NCBI GenBank assembly: GCA_007026445.1
Contig: VDMD01000023.1
Coordinates: 124,001-188,000, forward strand
Reading direction: 5' to 3'
Origin: Schizophyllum amplum
Taxonomy: Eukaryota; Basidiomycota; Agaricomycetes; Agaricales; Schizophyllaceae
Length of the DNA: 64,000 nucleotides
Under the pieces are notes generated by a model. That model did no database searches, was not told the DNA's origin, and saw only the letters and a list, made by a program, of their open reading frames with translations. A program made the position numbers and the translations under genes. Position 1 is the first letter of the stretch, and every line of letters begins with the position of its first letter. Below are positions 34,147 to 43,029 of this stretch, piece by piece.

Positions 34147-34693
34147 GACCGACAATATGTCCCTTGCTCGTCGCTTTTACCTTCCCCTTGTTCCTCCGCC
34201 TTCACCTTTACTTCCCCTTGCTCTATCACCACAGATTTCAGATTTTTCTTGTTCCTATCCAACAAATAGAGGGGTTACACTTAGAAGGTAGACCGGACTG
34301 TAGACTAACTTACATTTACCGTGGCGTGCTAATGTATCCAGCAGCTTGATTATTTATCCAGCGCCAGCAGTCACTTTACTTACTCACATGCACTCACAAG
34401 CTCTGTAACATTTTGGTTTTTGAATAGACTGTACAAAGTAGCAATCGACTTTCGACGATGTTTCTAAGTTGGGATTTCCGAGCAGTAAGCAATCAGTGAC
34501 CGATGGTGTCTCTGCTACTGGTGTCCATATGCTGATGGGACATGGGATATCGAATCCATGTTCGCCCTTTGGAGGCAACAGTGCAAAGACGAACTTCAAC
34601 AAGACCCGCGCAAAGCCTACGGCATCTGCCGTGAAGCCCGGCTACCGGCAATCGGGCAATGGCACAGGGCAGGTTGCGTCTGTTTCTCCCATC
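34147..34693. other. Intergenic region upstream of PEX16-like gene
   Basis: An open frame extends upstream of 34694 in phase with PEX16 from 34469, but its composition is unlike the family start; it is treated as leader. Nothing else seen. Confidence 0.4.
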
Positions 34694-36060
34694 ATGAAGG
34701 CGGCGGCTGCGCTCGCTCAGTACGAGTCCTTCCTCATCACCAATGTCTCGACGATCTCCACCCTCGAGTCATCCCTTCGCTCACTCACCTGGTTCCTTCC
34801 TGGCAGGTTCAAGGATGCCGAGCTCGTCTCCGAAGCGCGTCAGCGGCTTGTCCCCCTCCCCTTCGCGCCGATTCTGACCCTTATGTCCCAGTCTCGGCCT
34901 CCCTGAACGCGATGAGCCTCTACCACGACACTCTGCTGGCCCGTGTCGCTGCTGCAGACCCCAAGTACCGCCCGCTTATCCCCACCTCGCTCCATACGCG
35001 CTTCACGCGTGCTTGGGCCGACCGGAGCGCGCAGTACAAGTGGCTGGCACGCGCTCTCGAGCTTATTCGCTTCACCGAGCTTATGCTTGAGATGATTCTG
35101 AGGCGCAAGGCATCGGAGAAGAACCGCTGGCGGGGGGTTGTGTTTCTTGAGGCCATCAAGTGCGTCACTGACCACTGCGCGCGATTTCTATGCTAATAAC
35201 TCTCCAGAGCCATTCTTCGCATCCTTCTACTGCGGATGACCCGGCGACCTATCGTGTCCCCTCCCATTCCCGAGCGCGAGTTCGATCCAGAGTCGCTTTC
35301 CGCCCCGCCAGCGTCGGCCTCGGTGTCATCTTCCCCCACGCTTGCCCCATCCTCTCCTTCATCCTCGCGTCCCGTAACCCCAGAGCACCTGAAGAACAAC
35401 CAGGTCCCCCTCCCACCTCACCCTCTTCTCACCCCGCCTTCAGTCTCTCGCTCACGTAACGATGTGGAAGACTTCCTGCTACCGAAGGCGCTTACCTCGT
35501 CCGCCGTGAAACTGCCTCTGGCGCTTGTGCGGCCATTCTCGTCACCGACCGAGTGGCTTGCCGAGATCATGTACATCCTTCGTCCGCTGGTCTACGGTAT
35601 GTCATGCTCATTCCAGTGCGGCGCCGTCCATCTGACCGTCATGCAGTGTCCATGATGGTCAATGACAGGCGGTCATCCCGGCCGCTCGTCACAGCGCTCA
35701 TGATGGAATTGCTGTCGCGCAACCTCCGTCGTGCGCCACCAGCATCTGCGGCCCTCGAGCGCGAGGAGTATGCACGGCGTGACCGCGATATGCTGTGGTA
35801 CCTATTCCGAGGGACGCTCTGGCAGTCGTACACACGGTGCGCCTACCTCTGCTTTTGTTTCCTTAACTCTTCTCACGTGGCAGCAGGCCCAAGCTCGAGT
35901 CTTTCGCGGAAGCGACGGCGCATCGTCCGCTGCTTGGCCTGGTAGGGTCGTTCGTAAGGGATTGGGTGCCCTTGATCGACGAGTATTACTATTGTGGGTG
36001 CTCTCAGACGCCTGTAGCTTGCAGACTACTAATGGAAATTGTGCAGACACTGCTCCTTAA
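34694..36060 (+). CDS. PEX16: Peroxisomal membrane biogenesis protein Pex16
   Basis: Pex16 helps insert membrane proteins into peroxisomes from the ER. Six exons (34694-34838, 34892-35159, 35208-35596, 35647-35836, 35887-35993, 36047-36060) give 370 residues. The start MKAAAALAQYESFLITNVSTISTLESSLRSLTWFLPGRFKDAEL is the family hallmark (YExFLxxN..I...ES.LR...YLLPGRF). Further marks are FTELMLEMILRRKASEKNRW, EWLAEIMYILRPLVY, LMMELLSRNLR and RDMLWYLFRGTLWQSYTRPKLE, then WVPLIDEYYYYTAP at the end. A Pro/Ser-rich insertion of about 60 residues sits before the conserved C-terminal half. The last coding exon is only 14 bases long. Identification is firm. Confidence 0.92.
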
Positions 36061-36482
36061 ATTATTGGAAACTATTCTTCTGCTTGCTTCGCCGCACTTC
36101 CCAACGACGTCACCATTTCGCTCGACCAAGGGCGTGAACTTGAGAAGGCATCCCAATCGATATGGATCTCATGACCGCAGCTACCAGGGTCGTCGTGAAT
36201 TGCTTGAGGCTTGTGAAAGCCCTGCTAGACCGGCATGAACAGAACACAACTAAAATAAGCGCATCCGGAGGTAAGGTCATTCGGGAGAAGCTGATATCCC
36301 GTGGAACGGAAGTCTTGCCGCGAGAGTGTCCTGGTGAGCTTCGAGCAGATTAGGCTGGCGGCCCGGATCTCGTGCTGACGTCTGCAGCTCTTCGGCCCTG
36401 GACACCCGCCCCCAGCGCGAGCCTTATATCTGCCTCATAACGCTCATCACCTCCCGCGCTACACCGTCTGCTTCCCCCTACC
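36061..36482. other. Intergenic region between PEX16 and cupin gene
   Basis: 3' region of PEX16 and promoter of the cupin gene. A pyrimidine-rich tract precedes 36483. Nothing else seen. Confidence 0.4.
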
Positions 36483-37399
36483 ATGCCTTACTCCGTCCCC
36501 TACGATCTGCCCGACATTCGCCGCGTCGTAACGGGGAACAACGACTCCGCGCAAGGCATCGTCACGCACAACGAGATCGTCCCCGGCGAGCCGATGGGTC
36601 TTGTAGAGGGTGCGCGCGGCACAACGCTGTGGGTGACCACGGACGGTATCCCGACGAATGACAACAACTCGGCGTACGCACCGGTGCACGCGCTGTCCGC
36701 TCCATAATCGAGTTGACATGCATACAGGGAGGACGGCGCGCGCCGGCCGCTGTCTACGGAGCAGAACCTTGGCCTCGCACCTCCTGACGGGACGAGCTTG
36801 CGCTCGACTGATCTGGCGCCGGGCGCGGTGACACCCATGGTACGCGCTTTCCTGACTGCTCAGGAATCTTGTTGACTGCAACAGCACCGCACGGCTACGG
36901 TCGACTACAACATCCTCGGTGCGTGGCGCAGCTTGCGCGTCTTCGTCTTGGCTGACCGTTGCGCCGTCCCCCGTCTCGTCCACCACAATATTGTCCTCTC
37001 CTCCCTTGTCCTGTCTCCCCACAACCCCTCGTTTCCCCACTCTCCCTCCCTTCCCCGCCTCCGCATCTTTCGCTTCCATCGGCCTGCGGCCCGCGGCCCG
37101 CAGTCTCCGGCGAGGCCATTCTCGTGATGGACGACGGCTCCGAGGTGCACCTCCGCAACCCAGGCGATGTCGCTATCCAGCGCGGCGCGATGCACGCATG
37201 GCGCAACCCTTCGCCGGACCGCTGGGCGCGGTGGATCTCCGTCCTCATGGGTGCGTCCCCGGCGTGCGTGAATGGGCGCACGCTGCCGACGGAGGCATAT
37301 GGGTATGAGGTGTACGAGGCGAGAAAGATGGCGGGTGATGATGTGGTCAAGGCGAATGAAATCAAGGAGGGTGCGAAGAGGGAGGAGGTGAAGGCATAG
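36483..37399 (+). CDS. Small cupin-domain protein
   Basis: Four exons (36483-36673, 36728-36839, 36885-36918, 37104-37399) give 210 residues; the third intron (185 bases) is unusually long for this region. The double-stranded beta-helix is visible as DYNILVSGEAILVMDDGSEVHLRNPGDVAIQRGAMHAWRNPSPDRWAR. This has the cupin motif 2 pattern PGDV.....HAWRN, while motif 1 is weak (usual His residues not evident), so metal binding is uncertain. An N-terminal segment DLPDIRRVVTGNNDSAQGIV with GARGTTLWVTTDGIP is typical of fungal cupins of unknown role. The C terminus is Lys/Glu-rich. Could be an isomerase, an oxygenase or a binding protein. Confidence 0.83.
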
Positions 37400-37529
37400 C
37401 AATGACAAGGGGGAATTCAACATCATCTATTTGGCTTTGTTTTCGTGCGGGTCCGCAGTCAGGCTTGGCGGCTTTTTCCGAAATTATGTTCAACTTTTTG
37501 AAACTGTACTCCTTTTCGTTCTTTCATAC

Positions 37530-38462
37530 ATGAGTCCATCCAGCAGCATCGAGGACTTTGAACGCGTCCTCCGCAAGAGTGAAAATATCGTCGTAGTCGC
37601 TGGCGCCGGGCTCTCCGCCGCGTCCGGCATCCCTACCTTCCGGGACGCAGGCGGGCTCTGGCGTGGGCACGATCCCGCGACCCTAGCCACGCCAAGCGCG
37701 TTCGCAGCGAATCCCAGCCTGGTATGGCAGTTCTACCACAAGCGGCGCGGGGTCGCCCTGGCTGCCCAGCCGAACCCGGGGCATTTCGCGCTGGCGATGC
37801 TCTGCGAGCCGGCGCACTTGCGTGTCGTGGCGCCGCGCGCGAAGTCCTTCACGCTGGTCACGCAGAACGTAGATGGGCTGAGTATGAGGGCGAGGAAGGA
37901 TGTTCATAAACGACAAGTGGAAAGGGGCAGCGCGGGGTCTGGGGATGTCGCGTCGCCGCACCCGTTGTACGAAATGCACGGTCGGGTGTTGGACACGATT
38001 TGTACTGCGTGTGGGCATAGGGAGCATAACGGGTCGAGCCCGCTATGCCCTAGCCTGGGTGATGCATCCTTGGAGAACGCTGACAACGCGCAGAGCATCG
38101 CTCTAGAGGACCTGCCGCGCTGCGCTCAATGCGGCGGGTTGCTGCGCCCTGGCGTTGTCTGGTTCGAGGAGGTTCCGCACCACATGGACCAGATACAGGA
38201 GAGAGTTGACGCTGCAGACCTTTGCATGGTTGTTGGCACCTCGTCTACCGTGAGTGACATACATAAATCTCCGGCCGCGACCCTCAGTTGATTTGTGTAC
38301 TTTCAGGTTCAGCCCGCGGCCGGTTACGCTTACGATGTGGGAGAGAACGGGGGGACAGTTGCTGTGTTCAATCTGCAGCGATCGGAGGGCGACGAGTACG
38401 CTGACTTCCTCTTCCTCGGGCCTTGCGAAGATACACTGCCTCGAATTTTGTTGAATCTGTGA
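37530..38462 (+). CDS. NAD-dependent sirtuin, SIRT5-like (class III) lysine deacylase
   Basis: Two exons (37530-38249, 38307-38462) give 291 residues. All sirtuin parts are present: [21 protein letters not shown] (NAD binding), TQNVDGL, the catalytic His in YEMHGRV, four zinc Cys (CTAC and CAQC), and the second NAD part [15 protein letters not shown]. The segment WQFYHKRRG carries Tyr and Arg three positions apart, as in human SIRT5 (Tyr102/Arg105), where they hold the negative charge of succinyl or malonyl groups. Desuccinylase/demalonylase activity is therefore likely, rather than simple deacetylation. A 30-residue insertion ([18 protein letters not shown]) precedes the catalytic His. No clear mitochondrial presequence. 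RRP36 starts 79 bases downstream on the same strand. Confidence 0.92.
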
Positions 38463-38541
38463 TTGAAGTATGTAGGGAACCCGGGCCGTTGAACCGAAGC
38501 GCTCGATCAACGATCGCACTTTCCTCATCCCGCCATCCAAG

Positions 38542-39984
38542 ATGCCTCGCCGACCTCGCCCCAACACTCGTACGCCCCCCACTAACGCGAAGGGCGATGA
38601 TACTAGAACGAAAGCACATAAGCCTGCGAGAGCATCGGATGCACACTCCAAAGCTACCACGTCGCGCGTCGCGGTCCCCTCGTCGAAGAAGCGCCCGGCA
38701 CTCATAGACGAAGACGAAGACGTCAGCGAGGAAGACCGACTGAACTCACAGGATGAAACAGAGGATGGAGAAGACGATATGAGTGACGAAGACGGCTTGA
38801 TGCCCGAAGAGGAGGAGGACGACGACGACATTGACGCCGACCGAGTTGTCCAATGGGTGGACGATGACGAGGAGACGATGGGCCGAGATGTAGAGGGTGA
38901 GAGCGATGAGGAGGAGGAGTACTCGGACGAAGAGACTGCTCCGGCCCAAGGTCGCAAGGAAGATATAGTGCGTCTCCGCCGTTCACTTGTACATTTCCAC
39001 TGATGATTTCTCGTATAGACACCCTTGCTACAAGGTGTGCACATATGATCGATTCAGTATATTGCAACCCCTCACATTCCTTGCAGACATCTCCGATATT
39101 CCCTTTGGAACACTGCGAAAGGCGCAGCGCTCTCTCGCGCAGGCGGTCGAGGACGAGAGCGACTCTGGCTCCGAAGACGCATCTAGCGATTCCGAAGCAG
39201 ATGATTCCGGCCCAGAGACTACAACGCCAGAAAGAGTAGAATGGAGCGCCCATCCTAAGAAGGACATCGCAAAGCGCTCTAGCAAGCACGCGTACGACCC
39301 CTTACATTCCATATCCTGCCGCCGCTCACAGCACTCCCAGACCTACGGAGGTTACCTCCAAGAAGCCTGTAACGCGCAGAAGACAAGTAGTCGAGGCTCC
39401 CAACATCGTGCGTCCTTGCTCTTGCATCGTACAGCTCACCTCACTGACAAAACAAATCCAACAGCAACCCCGGGACCCCCGCTTCCTCCCCTCACCGGCG
39501 AACTCGCCCCACAAAAGTTCAAGCAATCCTACGCCTTTCTCGCCGACATGCACCGCACCGAGCTCGCCACCCTCCGCGACAATCTCTCTCGCGCGCGCAA
39601 ACTCCTTGCCAACTCCCCCGGCACCTCCACGACGAGCGCACGCGCGAAGTCGACACGCTCGAGCGCGCGCTCAAGAAGGCCGAGAGCGCCGTACACCGCG
39701 ACAAGCGCGACGAGGTCGAGCAGCGTGCGCTAGAGCGGGCCGCAAAAGAGGAGAGGGAGCGCCGCGCGCAGGGGAAGGGGAGCTGGTACATGAAGGAGAA
39801 GGAGAGGCGAGAGCTGCTGACGAGGGCAAGGCATGATGCGTTGGCGGCGGAGGGAGGGAAGTCTGCGGTGTCGAAGGCGATCGACAAGAAGAGGAAGAAG
39901 ATTGCGCAGAAGGAGAAGAAGGCTCGGCCATATGCAAAGGGGACAAACGCAGATCGTCCGGTGAAGCGGCGGAAAGTAGCGTAG
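38542..39984 (+). CDS. RRP36: RRP36-like rRNA-processing protein, frame broken twice in the last exon
   Basis: Rrp36 is part of the early pre-ribosome (90S) and needed for 18S rRNA maturation in the nucleolus. Exons: 38542-38967, 39019-39034 (16 bases), 39087-39291, 39341-39407, 39465-39984. A basic start and a long Asp/Glu-rich stretch precede DISDIPFGTLRKAQRSLAQ, then KPVTRRRQVVEAP and the family signature PRDPRF, followed by LTGELAPQKFKQSYAFLADMHRTEL and a Lys-rich helical tail ending VKRRKVA. Within the last exon these conserved blocks lie in three different frames: breaks near 39485-39495 and 39611-39630, each in a C-rich run, and each repaired by one extra base. The summed exon length fits a normal gene only if two bases are missing. 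Either assembly errors or a recent pseudogene. Confidence 0.8.
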
Positions 39985-40220
39985 TAGCGCTGGCTGTATC
40001 GCTCACCGTCATCCCTTCGTACTACATCCGAGATACGAGTCGACAGCATGCGTATCTATATCAAGTCTGTATGCGAGAGCACGAAAGCAATCAGGTATCT
40101 AGAAAGAAGGTATTAGGTTGGACGCCCCGAGCGTCGCCAGCAAGTCAAGTCCATTACAAGCGCCGTACAACCCCTTCAACGATTCAACAAACTTCTGCGA
40201 CTTTCACAAAGCTTCCACAT

Positions 40221-42813
40221 TCACAAAGCCGCTGCCGCATGCCGCCGCTTCGCCTTCCTCCACCAATATCGCACCACGTTCAGGTATATGAACAGCGTGA
40301 AGACCGCGAGCGAGATCACGATGCCGAAAACATTGTACTTGCCCGAATGCCTGTTGTTCGGTACCTTGATGTTCTGGGAGAATAAACCTGGTGTATGGAT
40401 GAATATGTGTATGCACGGTGGAGAGTATGAAGAATAGTCTCCGTTGACTCTACCCACCGATTACTGCCTGGCATGTCAAGACCGCGATGGAAACGACCGT
40501 AAGGACGATGAGCGCCTTGTCGCTCCCCTGCTTTGACACGTTGACCGTGTGCCGCAATTGACTGAGATAGGCGGGGTGCGACTGGCTCAACATGCGCTCA
40601 TAATGTGCAAGTGCGTGGTGTAGCGTCAGGATATGATCTACAAAAGCCACCGTCAGCATTACGCTCAGCCCGCCGAACATCCAAATCACAATCAAGACAT
40701 CAACTCTCACTTACCTTGGACATCTCCCATATAGATCGCCACCTCCAGTCGCTCCTCCGGGGACGTACCCCTCCCGACCCCCGCCCTCCTCGCCGTCGTC
40801 AATAGCCGCTTCGTAATCTGCGTCACCACCTCCGACTTGCTCGCCAGCAGCCGCACCAACTGCGTCACCAGCCGCCGCGTCCGTGCCATGCGCCGCAGCG
40901 GCGTGTTGCTCAGGTTGGTGTGGCTGCTCAAATTGATCGCGGCGTTGGTCAGGCTGACCGTCTGCGCGCCAACTTCACCCTCTGCCTCGCGTGCCGAGAA
41001 CACGCGACGCCAGCGCTTGTGGACGTGGCGGCGGATGCGGCGGAGGATGGGCATAGGAGGGGGCACGGCGAAGCGTGTGCGGGTTGCACTTGGAGGGGGC
41101 AACTTGGTGGTCGGTAGCTTCTCCATCTCGATAACTTCGTGTTTGGATGGTGACTTCGCTTGCGACTTGGCGCTCTCTGAGTCCAACAGTGTGTCTGTGG
41201 AAGAAGGGGTCGGCGCAGGGTCGTCGGGTACCTTGCCACCAAAGACGACGTCTTCAATCAAGAGACACTCCTGCTCAATCTCTTCTAAGAAGGGGAAGAA
41301 GGAGTCAACGATGGAATCTAGGACACCGTGGGCGATCCACTCTGTTGAGATAGTGAGTCTTACGTGAAAAGGCAAAAAGGTGCATGTCCTTACCCGATGA
41401 CATGTCCACGACATTTTCTAGTTGAAGAATGCGATTTCTAATGCGGTCCGTGTGTTCTGCGAGAGAGGTAAGATGGAAGACAGCGTTTGATACGACGGCG
41501 CTCACCTGAAATATCCGTATAATGAAACAAGCAAATGCCTGCGCAAATGTTAACGACGCTACTCAAAATGAGAAGAGCAGACGCTTTCCTTCATTAAATA
41601 CAACCAAATAGATATTCGATTCGCCGATAATGCTCCCGCCTTGCTCCTCGTCGAGGTGCGCAAAGTAAGGCGCTTTGCGCTTCTCGCGACGCTGTGCGTG
41701 CGTCTCGATGATGCGGAAGGAGACAAAGTGGTATCCTAGCTTCTGGTAAAGCTCGAACTTCTCGCGCGGGTCCTGTTGTAGGATATCCTCTAAGGTGAGC
41801 GGGTGCAGGTGGAGGAGCTGCCAGTTATATGCGTTAACAAAGTGATCGAGCATGAAAGGGTTGACCACAATCACCTTTCCTATCGCCTGCAAATCACGCC
41901 AAGTGGGCGAGGCAACGTCCAGAAACCAGGCTTTGGGTAGCGCAACGAGGGGTGGCGGCAGGTGAGGCATGAAAGCCGGCCGTTTGCCTTTGTTCCTGCT
42001 CCTGTGCCGCCGACGCATGTGAGGCCCTGCTGGTGACGGAGATCGTTCTCGACTCGGTCCCTCATGCATCATGTAGTCCTGATGCTCCTCGACTGGGTCC
42101 GCCGCAGGCTGTCTAGCGGGACGACTTCGCGCCTGCGCCCTCCGCGCCTTGCCTGAGCGCTTCAGCGCCACATCTAGTTGGCCAAGGATTGTGTTCAGCG
42201 ACGATGTCGTCGTAATGCGCGGTGCAGGCGTAGGTGCTTCGCCCCGGCGCCGCGAGGGGGGCTCCGCGAGCGATGGGGGTAGGTATAATGAGAAGGCGCG
42301 GGGTATCTGGCGAGCTTCCTCGCGAGCCTTGATCTGCGTCATGCGCGCAAGGATATCCTGTTCGGATGTCGCGCGGCCAAGGGTCAGCGTCGAAGAGGAG
42401 CGCCCGCGTCGCCGACGTCGGCGGAGACGGTGCGATCGGCCGTCTGAAGATGATGAAGAGGACGACGAGGAGCTCCCGGATGACGATGTATCGGACCCGC
42501 CGCCACCTCCGCGGGCCCAGCGCGCGATGGAGTGCTCGAGGACAGCGGCGAGTGCGCCGAGACGGCCGCCGCCAAAGAATGAACTAGACGACGAGGACGA
42601 GGACGACGAGGATGAGGAGCTCGAGCTCTTGACACTGCCCGGAGACGGGGGGCGTCCTCCACGGTAGATGTCATCCTCGTCCGTATCGTCCTCGTCGTCC
42701 GTCCACTGTGGGCGTTCGATGGGGTCGCTGCGATCGACAGGCTGAAGGGCGGCGAGGATGGGGCGCGGCTTCGGGCTCGCACTGCTGCTCTGGTCATTGG
42801 CACTGCCCGACAT
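40221..42813 (-). CDS. CorA-family metal-ion transporter-like protein with altered pore motif
   Basis: Two-helix cation channel of the CorA/ALR/MNR2 group. Six exons (41583-42813, 41506-41538, 41394-41456, 40715-41341, 40458-40637, 40221-40387) give 766 residues with all phases agreeing. The first ~280 residues are low-complexity: a run of 17 Ser, acidic DDEDDTDEDD, Gly runs and Arg clusters. The CorA cytosolic domain follows (WFLDVASPTWRDLQAIG, HPLTLEDILQQDPREKFE, YHFVSFRII, and later EWIAHGVLDSIVDSFFPFLEEIEQE). The C-terminal helices are ALIVLTVVSIAVLTCQAVIGLF and FGIVISLAVFTLFIYLNVVRYWW. Where CorA proteins have Gly-Met-Asn at the end of helix 1, this one has SQN (LFSQNIKVPNN). A charged ~100-residue insertion splits the cytosolic domain. 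Function as a Mg2+ channel is therefore uncertain. Confidence 0.87.
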
Positions 42814-43029
42814 GACGGTGCGAGTCTAGGGGTCGCGGACACGAGCGAAGAGCGAGCGGCGGCGCAGGCAGCAGCAAGAGGGCGCCATAAAGGCGTCTGG
42901 CAACAAGCAAGCAGACTTTACCAGCTGCTTCCGGGAATCATCTCATTCGCGTGGCGCACGTGTGCCAGCGAATCATAGCAGGGCATTTACTTGCAGAACC
43001 ACTGAAATGCTACTAAACTACATACACGG

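Noticed and set aside
37431..37529. Upstream extension of the sirtuin as a mitochondrial presequence
   Set aside because: The extension has no ATG, and the ATG at 37530 gives the normal sirtuin start.
30226..39984. Plus-strand run of hydrolase, MFS exporter, PEX16, cupin and sirtuin considered as a biosynthetic gene cluster
   Set aside because: No backbone enzyme (PKS, NRPS, terpene synthase) or P450 is present, and PEX16 and RRP36 are housekeeping genes; proximity alone is not enough.
42149..42667. Plus-strand frame of 172 codons opposite the CorA-like gene
   Set aside because: Antisense shadow of the Ser/Arg-rich low-complexity head.
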